A stretch of 64,000 bases of DNA from Parafrankia irregularis (GTDB lineage Bacteria > Actinomycetota > Actinomycetes > Frankiales > Frankiaceae): positions 62,001 through 126,000 of the forward strand of contig NZ_FAOZ01000022.1 in assembly GCF_001536285.1 (NCBI RefSeq). Direction: 5' to 3'. The translations under genes were made by a program, and so were the position numbers. Of the stretch, positions 25,749-33,799 are shown in pieces. The notes beneath the pieces were generated by a model that saw nothing but the letters and a program-made list of their open reading frames with translations, made no database searches and was not told the origin of the DNA. The first letter of the stretch is position 1; every line of letters begins with the position of its first letter.

Positions 25749-26395
25749 GACCCACCGCCCTCGTTCTCGGCGGACCCGGCCGGAACAAGCCCGCGCTCCT
25801 GCGCGTACTGCTCCAGCGACTTCCGCAGACCACGCCGCCCACGGTGCAACCGGGACATGACCGTTCCGATCGGCGTGCCCATGATCTCAGCGATCTCCTT
25901 GTAGGAGAACCCTTCGACATCGGCCAGGTAGACCGCCATCCGGAAATCCTCGGGCAGGGCCTGCAGCGCCTCGGTGATGTCGCTGTCAGGCAGATGCTCC
26001 AGCGCCTCCGCCTCGGCGCTTTTGAGGCCGGTCGACGTGTGTGACTCGGCCTCGGCGAGCTGCCAGTCCTCGACCTGCTCGGTCGGACTCTGCAACGGCT
26101 GGCGCTGACGCTTCCGGTAGGTGTTGATGAAGGTGTTCGTCAGGATGCGGTACAGCCAGGCCTTGAGGTTGGTGCCCTCCTGGAACTGGTGAAACGCCGC
26201 GAACGCCTTGACGAAGGTCTCCTGGACGAGATCCTCCGCGTCCGCGGGGTTGCGCGTCATCCGCAACGCGGCCGCGTAAAGCTGGTCGAGGAACGGCAGC
26301 GCATCCCGCTCAAAGCGAGCGCCGCGTGCCTCGGCTGTCTCGTCGCCGGTCTCGTCGACCAGGATCACTCCTTCACCGTGCCCGGGACCAGTCAC
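25745..26395 (-). CDS. sigR: ECF sigma factor SigR/SigH (disulfide-stress sigma factor)
   Basis: A 216-residue (from GTG 26395) ECF sigma factor of group SigR/SigH. Region 2 includes [20 protein letters not shown] and [17 protein letters not shown], with [20 protein letters not shown] following. Region 4 contains [20 protein letters not shown] and [20 protein letters not shown]. It directs genes for thiol homeostasis and its own operon through GGAAT-N18-GTT promoters. The start is ambiguous: GTG 26395, GTG 26368 and, strikingly, ATG 26557 with a strong GGAGG site are all in frame without a stop. An N-terminally extended unstable isoform is known in Streptomyces. It overlaps rsrA by four bases. 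Confidence 0.93.
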   Translation of the reverse strand: MTGPGHGEGVILVDETGDETAEARGARFERDALPFLDQLYAAALRMTRNPADAEDLVQETFVKAFAAFHQFQEGTNLKAWLYRILTNTFINTYRKRQRQPLQSPTEQVEDWQLAEAESHTSTGLKSAEAEALEHLPDSDITEALQALPEDFRMAVYLADVEGFSYKEIAEIMGTPIGTVMSRLHRGRRGLRKSLEQYAQERGLVPAGSAENEGGGS

Positions 26396-26557
26396 CGGCC
26401 CACCGACGACTGCCCGGACCGCCCAACTCTCCGCGCCGGACGATACCCCTGCCACGGACCATGCGCGTGGCGGCGCCGCGGCGTTACCTCCGTGCCCCGG
26501 GCGCGTCGCACGACATTCCGTCGGCGGCGCAGCCGGAACAATGTGGTGGGACCTCAT
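26396..26557 (-). other. In-frame N-terminal extension of SigR (possible long isoform start)
   Basis: The frame is open upstream of the sigR core. The ATG at 26557 is preceded by GTGGAGG four bases away, the best ribosome site in the region, and lies about 80 bases downstream of the predicted SigR-dependent start point. It would add 54 residues ([14 protein letters not shown]...) to the form starting at 26395. Confidence 0.5.
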
Positions 26558-26644
26558 CGAACCTCCACGACGCGGCCACCGTGGGAGCCGCACCACCTCG
26601 GTGCCCCTCGCCCGGTGCCTGCCTCTTGCCCTTCCACTCCGCCA

Positions 26645-26670
26645 AACCAGCGAACGCCGGTCCCAATTCC
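26645..26670 (-). promoter_or_regulatory. SigR/SigH-type autoregulatory promoter
   Basis: On the minus strand, GGAAT (26670-26666), an exact 18-base spacer and GTT (26647-26645) give a perfect match to the SigR/SigH consensus. It is oriented toward sigR-rsrA and predicts transcription start near 26638. Confidence 0.75.
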
Positions 26671-26779
26671 CGGTTCCAGCGACGCGAACCTGGGTACCAG
26701 AGGTGGACGTGAGCACACATCCGGGGCGCGCCACGCTCTCCTGCGGGCCGCCACGGCCTTCGACCCTTCCGGGGCCGTC

Positions 26780-27538
26780 TCAGACCTCGGCAGCGGTGCC
26801 ACCGGCGGCACCGCCACCACCGGAGCCACCGGAGCCAGCAGTGGCCCCGACGCCGGCAGTGCCGGCCAGCTGCCCGAGCAGCCAGGACGAACCGAGATCC
26901 GCGGCCTCGGCGGCCACCTCGCCCACCGTCCTCGCGTCACGGACCCGAACCCGGAACGAGTGGTCGGCGCCAGCCACGATCCGCACCTCGACCTGTCGGG
27001 ACGGGTCGGCCGCCGGGGTTCCGAAGGCGTCACGTTCACCCTGGATCACCAGCACCGGCACACCGGCGTCGGCCAGCTCCGGCTCGCGCGAGGGCCGCCC
27101 ACCCGGCGGCTGCAGCGGGAAGCCCAGCGCCAGCACCGCGCGGGCCCCGACCGTGCGGGCACAGCGGACCGCCACCCGGGACCCCATCGACGCGCCGGCG
27201 AGCCCGAGGAACGCCGGGGAGCCCAGGGCCGCCACCGCGGCCGTGAGGACCCCGTCCAGCCGGCTCGGGCGGTCCGGCGCGCGGCGACCGGCCACCCGGT
27301 AGGGCATCTCCAGCGTGGCGACCCGTGTTCCGGCCCCCGCCAGGCGGCCGGCGAGCGCGGTCAGCACCGGCGTGTCGGTGCCGCTGCCAGCGCCGTGCAG
27401 CAGCACCACGGTCGCTCCGGGAGGTGCGGTGACACCCGCGAACGGGGCGCCGGCCTGGGCAGACCCCGGACCCGCGTCCAGCGGAGCGGGAACTACCCGC
27501 AGGCGTCCACCGTCGACAGAGATGAGTTCCCCGATCAC
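26780..27538 (-). CDS. Alpha/beta-hydrolase family protein (dienelactone hydrolase-like)
   Basis: A 252-residue hydrolase. VVLLHGAGSGTDTPVL near residue 45 supplies the oxyanion loop, the nucleophile is in GLAGASMGSRVAV near 113, the acid is in VLVIQGERDAFG near 168 and the catalytic His is in AGADHSFRV near 190. The C-terminal 30 residues are Gly/Ala-rich. Such actinobacterial proteins are annotated as KAT-type or dienelactone-hydrolase-like, with unknown substrate. Its GTG overlaps the stop of a small upstream gene by four bases, implying a two-gene unit. Confidence 0.82.
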   Translation of the reverse strand: MIGELISVDGGRLRVVPAPLDAGPGSAQAGAPFAGVTAPPGATVVLLHGAGSGTDTPVLTALAGRLAGAGTRVATLEMPYRVAGRRAPDRPSRLDGVLTAAVAALGSPAFLGLAGASMGSRVAVRCARTVGARAVLALGFPLQPPGGRPSREPELADAGVPVLVIQGERDAFGTPAADPSRQVEVRIVAGADHSFRVRVRDARTVGEVAAEAADLGSSWLLGQLAGTAGVGATAGSGGSGGGGAAGGTAAEV

Positions 27539-27792
27539 CGCGAGCGCTCCGCCGGGCTGGCGTCAGTCACCGGCCTGCCGGTCACCAGCCCGCCGGTCAC
27601 TGGCCCGCCGGTCGCGGCCCGCGCCGGGCGGGCCTTCGCGGCGGGCGGGGAAACGGCGAACAGGGGAACCGGAACGTGCACGAACGGCACGCGGGTCTCC
27701 CTGTTGCCCGAGCCGGTATGGAAGGACACTGCGTGGTCGGCCCGAACATCTGTCAGAATTTCACCTTGCGTGTGTGACATGCCTCGCATCAT
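27535..27792 (-). CDS. Small hypothetical protein coupled to the alpha/beta hydrolase
   Basis: An 85-residue frame starting MMRGMSHTQGEILTD, with an ATG at 27792 preceded by GAGGGG and another at 27780. It contains FHTGSGNRETRVPFVHVPVP, then a Pro/Ala/Thr-rich tail with VTGGLVTGRPVT. I recognise no family. Support for reality: the stop TGA overlaps the hydrolase GTG (GTGA), the ribosome site is reasonable, and the N-terminal half has balanced composition. Divergent from the methyltransferase gene 26 bases away. Confidence 0.45.
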   Translation of the reverse strand: MMRGMSHTQGEILTDVRADHAVSFHTGSGNRETRVPFVHVPVPLFAVSPPAAKARPARAATGGPVTGGLVTGRPVTDASPAERSR

Positions 27793-27818
27793 TGCCCCTC
27801 GAAGGGTAGGAACGGTCC

Positions 27819-28631
27819 ATGCTGTCTGGCGCCGACGCCGACGCTCACTCGTCCCGGGCGAACACGAACACGCTGGTCTGTGAGGCCCCGGCCAACAGTG
27901 ACGACCCCTACTGGGCCTTCTACGAGGAAGTCGCCTCGGCCCAGCTGCGGGAATGGCTGCCCACCGGGCCGGTCCGCGTCCTCGACGTCTCCGGCCCGCG
28001 TGCCAGGTTCGCACGCCAGATGGCCACCGCGGGTCACGAGGTGGTGCGGGTGGTCAGCAGCCTGACCATTGATGACGCACCGGGTGCGAGCGACCCGGCG
28101 CCCGGCTCCGGCCCCGGCCGGCTGCAGCGGGTCGTCGGCGACGCGCGCTCGCTCGACTGGTTCCGGCCCGGGTCCTTCGACGCCGTTCTCGCCGAGGCAC
28201 GCGCCCTGTCGTTCTGCCTGGCGACGGAGACGACCCTCGAGGAGATCTACCAGATGCTGCGGCCAGGTGGCCGTCTGCTGCTCTGTGTCGACTCGCTGCT
28301 GCTGGGCCTTGCCCGGCTCGCCGAGCAGCACCGGTGGGCGGAGCTTTCGGACGTGCCACGCGCGGATGTCGTCCTGGTTCCGGCCGAGGACGGCAGCATC
28401 ACCCGCTGCTTCTGGCCCGAGGAGCTGCGTGCCCTGCTGACCAGCGCCGGGCTGGAGGTCGACTGGATCCGCCCGCGCACCGTGCTCTCGGCCGAGGCGG
28501 TCCGCCGGGCCGTCGCCGAGGACGTCTCCTGCTTCCCCACCCTGGTCCGTACCGAGGTCGAGCTGGCCGCCGAGCGCGAGGGCGAGTCGATCGGTATTCA
28601 TCTGATCGCCTCGGCCCGCCGGCCTGACTGA
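27819..28631 (+). CDS. Class I SAM-dependent methyltransferase-like protein
   Basis: A 270-residue protein with a Rossmann-like methyltransferase fold. VRVLDVSGPRARFARQMA near residue 52 stands for motif I (the usual GxGxG is weak), followed by RLQRVVGDARSLDWF and FDAVLAEARALSFCL. The post-motif is TTLEEIYQMLRPGGRLLLCV near 140. The C-terminal part (FWPEELRALLTSAGLEVDWI) fits small-molecule methyltransferases. Substrate unknown. A start at 27819 is used; a later start is possible as the first 25 residues are polar. It lies 26 bases before aroA and may be in the same transcript. Confidence 0.8.
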   Translation: MLSGADADAHSSRANTNTLVCEAPANSDDPYWAFYEEVASAQLREWLPTGPVRVLDVSGPRARFARQMATAGHEVVRVVSSLTIDDAPGASDPAPGSGPGRLQRVVGDARSLDWFRPGSFDAVLAEARALSFCLATETTLEEIYQMLRPGGRLLLCVDSLLLGLARLAEQHRWAELSDVPRADVVLVPAEDGSITRCFWPEELRALLTSAGLEVDWIRPRTVLSAEAVRRAVAEDVSCFPTLVRTEVELAAEREGESIGIHLIASARRPD

Positions 28632-28657
28632 CGGCCGGAATCCGGCATGCTGGCACC

Positions 28658-30025
28658 GTGACCACCACCACCCGCGAGCAGCGCGAGCAACACGACCCGT
28701 GGCCGGCGCCGGTAGCGACCGGGCCGGTCAGCGCAACCGTCGCGGTACCCGGCTCCAAATCCGGCACCAACCGCGCGCTGGTCCTGGCCGCCCTCGCGGA
28801 CGGGGCCTCCCGGCTGCGTGGTCCGCTCCGCTCGCGGGACACGCTGCTGATGGCGGCCGCACTGCGCAACCTGGGCGCGCAGGTGACGGACGCGCCCGCC
28901 ACCGACCCCGGTCCGGCCGGCGCCGACCTCGTCGTCACCGGCCCCGTCGGGGCGATCAACGGTGGGCTGGCCTCGATCGACTGCGGCAACGCCGGCACCG
29001 TCGCGCGCTTCACGCCGGCGCTGGCCACCCTGGCCAAGGGCGACGTCCACTTCGACGGCGACCCGCGCATGCGGGAGCGCCCGCTGACCCCGCTGCTGGC
29101 CGCGTTGCGGGAGCTCGGCGCGCGGATCGACGGTGATCGGATGCCGTTCACGGTGCGGGGCGGCGGCGGCATCGCCGGTGGTGCGGTGACGGTGGACGCG
29201 TCGACGTCAAGCCAGCTGGTGTCCGGGCTGCTGCTCGCGGCGTCCCGGTTCGAGCGCGGCGCGACCGTGACGCACGCGGGGCACCGGCTGCCGTCGGGCC
29301 CCTACCTGGACATGACGGTCGCCGACCTGCGCGCGGCCGGGGTGACGGTGCACGTCGACGTCCCCGGGCCGGGCGACCGGCCGTCGGGTACCGCCGACGC
29401 GGCGTCCATCAGGCGTTGGCGGGTGGAGCCCGGCGGCCCCGCGCCGCTGGACCGGGTCATCGAGCCCGACCTGAACAGCGCGACTGCCTTCCTCGCCGCC
29501 GCGGTCGCCACCGGCGGCCAGGTCACCATCCCGGGCTGGCCCGCCCACACCGAGCAGCCCGGGCGTCTGTTGCCCGAGCTGCTGGTGGCCATGGGCGCCG
29601 AGGCGGAGTTGCGCCCGGAAGGGCTGCGGGTCACCGGCGGCGGGCGGATCACCGGCATCGACGCCGACCTCTCCGACTTCGGGGAGGCCGCGCCGGTGCT
29701 GACGGGCCTCGCGGTGCTCGCGGATACCCCGTCCCGGCTGCGTGGCATCGCCCACCTGCGCCTGCAGGAGACGGACCGGCTCGCCGCGCTGGCCAGCGAG
29801 CTGGGCAAGCTCGGCGCACGGATCGCCGTCACCGACGACGGCCTGCGGATCGATCCGGTGCCGCTGCGCGGTGCGCGCCTCGACCCGCACGCCGACCACC
29901 GGCTGGCGATGACCTTCGCCGTCGTCGGCCTCGCGGTGCCCGGGGTCACCATCGACGACATCGCCACGACCGGCAAGACAGTCCCCGACTTCGCCCGGAT
30001 GTGGACCTCGATGCTGGCCGGCTGA
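28658..30025 (+). CDS. aroA: 3-phosphoshikimate 1-carboxyvinyltransferase (EPSP synthase)
   Basis: A 455-residue EPSP synthase of the shikimate pathway, transferring enolpyruvyl from PEP to shikimate-3-phosphate. Landmarks: PGSKSGTNRALVLAALADG near residue 30, DCGNAGTVARFTPALATL near 108, DGDPRMRERPLTPLL near 133, SSQLVSGLLLAASRF near 186, LRLQETDRLAAL near 368 and DHRLAMTFAVVGL near 413. GTG start. Four bases separate its stop from rsgA, so the two are probably co-transcribed, as in Rv3227-Rv3228. Confidence 0.96.
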   Translation: MTTTTREQREQHDPWPAPVATGPVSATVAVPGSKSGTNRALVLAALADGASRLRGPLRSRDTLLMAAALRNLGAQVTDAPATDPGPAGADLVVTGPVGAINGGLASIDCGNAGTVARFTPALATLAKGDVHFDGDPRMRERPLTPLLAALRELGARIDGDRMPFTVRGGGGIAGGAVTVDASTSSQLVSGLLLAASRFERGATVTHAGHRLPSGPYLDMTVADLRAAGVTVHVDVPGPGDRPSGTADAASIRRWRVEPGGPAPLDRVIEPDLNSATAFLAAAVATGGQVTIPGWPAHTEQPGRLLPELLVAMGAEAELRPEGLRVTGGGRITGIDADLSDFGEAAPVLTGLAVLADTPSRLRGIAHLRLQETDRLAALASELGKLGARIAVTDDGLRIDPVPLRGARLDPHADHRLAMTFAVVGLAVPGVTIDDIATTGKTVPDFARMWTSMLAG

Positions 30026-30029
30026 CACC

Positions 30030-31088
30030 GTGGCACGCGAACTGGACGAGGACGACGTCCGCACCCGACCCGGCCGGGGTTCCCGGCCGCGGACCCGGAT
30101 CCGGCCCGAGCACGCCGACGCGACCCGGGCCGTCGTGGTCGCGGTCGATCGTGGGCGCTACACCTGCCGGCCGGGCAGCGCAGGCGCGTCGGGGGCGTCA
30201 CGTGGCAAGGCCGGCCGGCCGGGCGGGCGGGCCGGTGCAGGCGAGGCGGACGGGGCGGGCGCCGAGCTGGTCGCCGCCGTGCGCGGCGGGTCGATGCGCC
30301 GGACCTCCGTCGTCGTCGGCGACCAGGTCGAGCTCGTCGGTGATCTGTCAGGGCGGCCCGGTTCCCTGGCCCGCATCGTGCGCCGCGAGGAACGGAGCAG
30401 CCTGCTGCGCCGGACCGCGGACGACGCCGACCCCGTCGAGCGGCCCATCGTCGCGAACGCGGATCTGCTTGTCATCGTCTGTGCTCTGACCGACCCGCCG
30501 CCCCGCACCGGTCTGATCGACCGGTGCCTGGTGGCCGCGTACGACGGCGGGTTGACACCGGTGCTGTGCCTGACCAAGACGGACCTCGCGGATCCCGGCC
30601 CGGTGCGGGAGTCCTATGAGCCGCTCGGGCTACCGGTGGTCACCACCCGTCCAGGCGGTGACCTGGACCCGCTGCTCGTCCTCCTGCACGAGGCCACCAG
30701 CGTCTTCTTCGGCCACAGCGGAGTCGGGAAGTCGACACTGGTGAACCGACTCGTCCCGAACGCCGACCGGGCCATCGGCGTGGTCAACGCGGTCACCGGC
30801 CGCGGCCGCCACACCTCCTCGGCCGCGGTGGCGCTCGCCCTGCCCGCCGGGGGGACGGTGGTCGACACTCCCGGGATCCGCTCGTTCGGGCTGGGTGCCG
30901 TCCAGCCCGAACGGGTCCTGCTGGCCTTCGACGATCTGTCCGCCGCGACGGTCGACTGTGAGCCCGGATGCGACCACCTGACCGCTCCGGACTGCGGGCT
31001 CGACGCGGCCGTCCAGGCCGGTCGGGTCGACCCCGTACGGGTGGCCAGCCTGCGGCGGCTGCTCGCCACCCGCGTCACGCCCGGCTGA
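30030..31088 (+). CDS. rsgA: Ribosome small subunit-dependent GTPase A
   Basis: A 352-residue circularly permuted GTPase acting in late 30S maturation. Order of motifs shows the permutation: G4 (CLTKTDL, near 182) precedes G1 (FFGHSGVGKSTLVNRL, near 227) and G3 (VDTPGIRSFGL, near 280). The C-terminal zinc site is CEPGCDHLTAPDCGLDAAV near 311. The N-terminal OB region has an Arg/Gly-rich insertion around residues 50-75. GTG start four bases after aroA. A small hairpin follows the stop. Confidence 0.93.
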   Translation: MARELDEDDVRTRPGRGSRPRTRIRPEHADATRAVVVAVDRGRYTCRPGSAGASGASRGKAGRPGGRAGAGEADGAGAELVAAVRGGSMRRTSVVVGDQVELVGDLSGRPGSLARIVRREERSSLLRRTADDADPVERPIVANADLLVIVCALTDPPPRTGLIDRCLVAAYDGGLTPVLCLTKTDLADPGPVRESYEPLGLPVVTTRPGGDLDPLLVLLHEATSVFFGHSGVGKSTLVNRLVPNADRAIGVVNAVTGRGRHTSSAAVALALPAGGTVVDTPGIRSFGLGAVQPERVLLAFDDLSAATVDCEPGCDHLTAPDCGLDAAVQAGRVDPVRVASLRRLLATRVTPG

Positions 31089-31094
31089 CCCGGG

Positions 31095-31118
31095 GTCGGC
31101 ACTGGTGCTGGTGCCGAC
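31095..31118 (+). terminator. Short hairpin after rsgA
   Basis: GTCGGCAC (31095-31102) pairs with GTGCCGAC (31111-31118) across an eight-base loop, starting six bases after the rsgA stop. It is a modest terminator candidate for the aroA-rsgA unit. Confidence 0.4.
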
Positions 31119-31247
31119 GCCCGCGCCGGCACCGGTTCCGGGGCTGCCGGCCCGGACAACCGAGGCAACGGTGCCGCACAACCACTGGCGTCCCAGAACT
31201 GCGCGCGGTCGCGCAGGGCTAGCTTCAACCATGTGATCAACAAACCC

Positions 31248-31294
31248 TGATCCCGATCGGGTGATCATGCTAACGGGGCACCTAGTCTCGGGCT
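31248..31294 (+). promoter_or_regulatory. Palindromic operator candidate and leaderless promoter of the TetR gene
   Basis: TGATCCCGATCGGGTGATCA (31248-31267) is a near-perfect inverted repeat with TGATC/GATCA arms. TAGTCT (31283-31288) is the -10 box, six bases before the GTG at 31295. The palindrome covers the -35 position, as expected for autorepression by a TetR-family protein. Confidence 0.5.
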
Positions 31295-32092
31295 GTGATT
31301 GATCAAGGGACGGTGCCGCGCGCGAGCGAGTTCGCCCGCGTAGCCCGCCGCCGGCGCCGGCAGCCGGTGGAGGCCGAACGCGAGATCCTGCGGGCCGCGA
31401 CGGAGATGATCGGATCCTCCGAGACCAACGTGCCGATCACCGTGGCCGCGCTGATGGCACGGACGGGGCTGGGGCGGTCGGCGTTCTATGCCTACTTCCG
31501 CGACCTTCCCGATCTGCTGCGCCGGCTGCTCCACGAGATAGAGGGCGAGCTCTCGGCGACGTCGTCCGCCTGGTTCGACGGCAACGGCGACCCGGCCGAG
31601 GACTGCCGGCGTTCCGCGCAGACCCTGGTCGACGTCTACCAGCGGCACGGGCTCATCCTCAGCGCCATCGCGGACGCCGCCGCGGCGGACCCCGACCTCG
31701 CGGCCCGCTACCAGCAGGCGACGGTGGACGGATTCGCCGCCGCCGTGGCCGAGCGGGTCGACCGGGAACGCAACCGCGGCACGGTTCCCGGCGACCAGCA
31801 CCCGCAGAGCCCACGGGCGCTGATGGCGATGACCGATACATATCTGCGCGAAACGCTCGGCCGCCATCCGCGGGCGGATCCCGCCGTCGTAGTGAGAACG
31901 CTCACGCTGGTGTGGTCCCAGGCCCTCTACGGGCGGACACCCGCCGACCCGGCGGAGCCGCCGACCCGCACGGCGACACCAGATAACAGCGGGCCAGCGG
32001 CCCCTGACGATGTGCCCGCGGCCCGAGACGGCCGGATCGAGGCCGCACGCCCGGTGGGCGCAGGGCTGATCCCGCGACGTCGAAACTCGTAG
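31295..32092 (+). CDS. TetR/AcrR-family transcriptional regulator
   Basis: A 265-residue TetR-family protein. The helix-turn-helix is ITVAALMARTGLGRSAFYAYF at residues about 49-69, preceded by AEREILRAATEMIG. The ligand domain holds a C-terminal TetR-like helix bundle, and the last 50 residues are Pro/Thr/Ala-rich. The ligand is unknown. GTG start with TAGTCT six bases upstream and a palindrome over the -35 region. Its stop codon TAG is itself the first three bases of the -10 box for hisN, which starts ten bases later. Confidence 0.87.
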   Translation: MIDQGTVPRASEFARVARRRRRQPVEAEREILRAATEMIGSSETNVPITVAALMARTGLGRSAFYAYFRDLPDLLRRLLHEIEGELSATSSAWFDGNGDPAEDCRRSAQTLVDVYQRHGLILSAIADAAAADPDLAARYQQATVDGFAAAVAERVDRERNRGTVPGDQHPQSPRALMAMTDTYLRETLGRHPRADPAVVVRTLTLVWSQALYGRTPADPAEPPTRTATPDNSGPAAPDDVPAARDGRIEAARPVGAGLIPRRRNS

Positions 32093-32101
32093 TCTTCCCT
32101 C
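32090..32101 (+). promoter_or_regulatory. Leaderless-type -10 element of hisN embedded in the TetR stop codon
   Basis: TAGTCT (32090-32095) includes the TAG stop of the regulator gene and stands six bases before the GTG of hisN at 32102, the same hexamer and spacing as for the regulator. Confidence 0.45.
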
Positions 32102-32944
32102 GTGACTCCGTCAAACCCGAGCCCCGTCAGCGCCAACCCGGCCGGGGCGGTCGACCCCACCGGCTGGCTGGCCGACGACCTCGCGCTCGCCCTGAGCCTC
32201 GCCGACGCCGCCGACCGGATCACCCTCTCCCGTTTCCAGGCGGTGGACCTCCACGTCGAGTCGAAGCCCGACAACACCCCGGTCTCCGACGCGGACACCG
32301 CCGTCGAGTCCATGATCCGTGAGCGCCTCGCCGTCGCGCGGCCCGGCGACGGCGTGCTCGGCGAGGAGGAGGGCCTCGTCGGTGAGAACGCGCGCCGGCG
32401 CTGGATTCTCGACCCCGTCGACGGCACCAAGAACTTCGTCCGCGGGGTGCCCGTGTGGGGCACGCTGCTCGGTCTCGAGGTCGACGGCGAGATGGTCGTC
32501 GGTGTCGCGAGCGCACCGGCGATGAGCCGGCGCTGGTGGGCCGCCCAGGGCATGGGCGCCTTCACCCGCAACGCCACCGGTGACACCCGCGCCCTGCGGG
32601 TCTCCTCCGTCACCCGGTTGTCCGACGCGTTCCTCTCGTTCGCCTCGATCGAGGGGTGGCGGACGGCCGACCGGCTGCCGGAGTTCCTCAGCCTCGCCGA
32701 GCAGGTCTGGCGCAGCCGGGCCTACGGCGACTTCTGGTCGCACATGATGGTCGCCGAGGGCGCCGTCGACCTCGCCTGCGAGCCGGAGGTCTCGCTGTGG
32801 GATCTCGCCGCCCTCCAGATCATCGTCGAGGAGGCCGGCGGGCGCTTCACCGACCTGAGTGGGCAGCGCGGGCCGTCCCACGGCACGATCCTCACCACGA
32901 ACGGCCACCTGCATGACCTCGCCCTGAAGCACTTCACCAGCTGA
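32102..32944 (+). CDS. hisN: Histidinol-phosphatase of the inositol-monophosphatase family
   Basis: A 280-residue IMPase-fold phosphatase. Metal-binding motifs: GEEEG near residue 81, WILDPVDGTKNFVRG near 100-114 and the C-terminal WDLAALQIIVEEAGG near 233. The segment SKPDNTPVSDADTAVES near 58 is typical of HisN, which removes phosphate from histidinol phosphate. Inositol monophosphatase remains an alternative since families overlap. GTG start, leaderless-type promoter. Followed by a glycerophosphodiesterase gene. Confidence 0.87.
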   Translation: MTPSNPSPVSANPAGAVDPTGWLADDLALALSLADAADRITLSRFQAVDLHVESKPDNTPVSDADTAVESMIRERLAVARPGDGVLGEEEGLVGENARRRWILDPVDGTKNFVRGVPVWGTLLGLEVDGEMVVGVASAPAMSRRWWAAQGMGAFTRNATGDTRALRVSSVTRLSDAFLSFASIEGWRTADRLPEFLSLAEQVWRSRAYGDFWSHMMVAEGAVDLACEPEVSLWDLAALQIIVEEAGGRFTDLSGQRGPSHGTILTTNGHLHDLALKHFTS

Positions 32945-33025
32945 GCCGCCGGTGACGCGCCCGACGCACCTGACGCGACCCACCCGGACCTCGGCCCGCC
33001 CGGTGCGGCTCCGGGTGGTCGGCAC

Positions 33026-33799
33026 GTGGCCGGCACCACCATGGTGATCGGCTTCGCGCACCGCGGCGCGCCGGCTCTCTGCCAGCGGGAGAACGCCCTG
33101 CCGGCTTTCCGGCGCGCGCTGGCGGCGGGTGCGAACGGCCTGGAGTCGGACGTCTGGCTGACCGCCGACGGCGTCCCGGTGCTGCGGCACGATGCGACGC
33201 TGGGCCCGGCCTGGCTCCCGTGGCGGCGGCGGGTGGCGGAGCTGCGCCGGGCCGACCTGCCGAGGTGGATGCCCACCCTCGCCGAGCTCTACCAGGACGC
33301 CGGCCGGCCCTTCGAGCTCAGCCTGGACCTGAAGGGCCGCCCCGCGGGGATGTCCGCGACGGCGGCCGCCGAAGCGGTTCTCAGCGTCGTCCGGGCCGAG
33401 GGCGGCCAGGCCGCCCTGCGGCGGCTGTGGCTGTGTGGCCCGCTGTCCGACCTACGGGCGTGGCGACAGCTCGACGGCGATGTCAGGTTGGTGAACTCCA
33501 CCTCGGCCGCGGAGGTGGCCGCGAACGGCGGCGCCGCCGCGTATGCCCGCGTCCTGCGGGACGCCGGCGTGGACACCCTGAATCTGCGCACGCGGGAGTG
33601 GACGCCGGCCCGGGCCGGCATCGTGGCCGACCTGCACGCGGCCGGAATCCTTGCATTCGGGTGGGACGCACAGTCCGCGGCGACGCTGCGGCGGTTGCTC
33701 GGCTACGGTCTCGACGGCCTCTACTCGGACCATCTGCACCGGCTGGTCGAGGTGACCGCCACGCCGAGGCCGCGGCGACCGCTTACCTCGGACGGCTGA
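33026..33799 (+). CDS. Glycerophosphodiester phosphodiesterase family protein (second copy)
   Basis: A 257-residue GDPD barrel. Motifs are GFAHRGAPALCQRENALPAF (catalytic His and the Glu of the E-N pair), GLESDVWLTADGVPVLRHDA, LSLDLKG near 93 and YGLDGLYSDHL near the C-terminus. It lacks a signal peptide. It is divergent in sequence from the copy at 15004 (different loop lengths and no Gly/Asn tail). GTG 33026 is used; ATG 33041 (MVIGFAHRG) is equally close to the homology start. Confidence 0.85.
   Translation: MAGTTMVIGFAHRGAPALCQRENALPAFRRALAAGANGLESDVWLTADGVPVLRHDATLGPAWLPWRRRVAELRRADLPRWMPTLAELYQDAGRPFELSLDLKGRPAGMSATAAAEAVLSVVRAEGGQAALRRLWLCGPLSDLRAWRQLDGDVRLVNSTSAAEVAANGGAAAYARVLRDAGVDTLNLRTREWTPARAGIVADLHAAGILAFGWDAQSAATLRRLLGYGLDGLYSDHLHRLVEVTATPRPRRPLTSDG

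Noticed and set aside
26494-26519. Second GGAAT element upstream of sigR
   Set aside because: The GGAAT on the minus strand at 26519-26515 is not followed by GTT at 18 or 19 bases.
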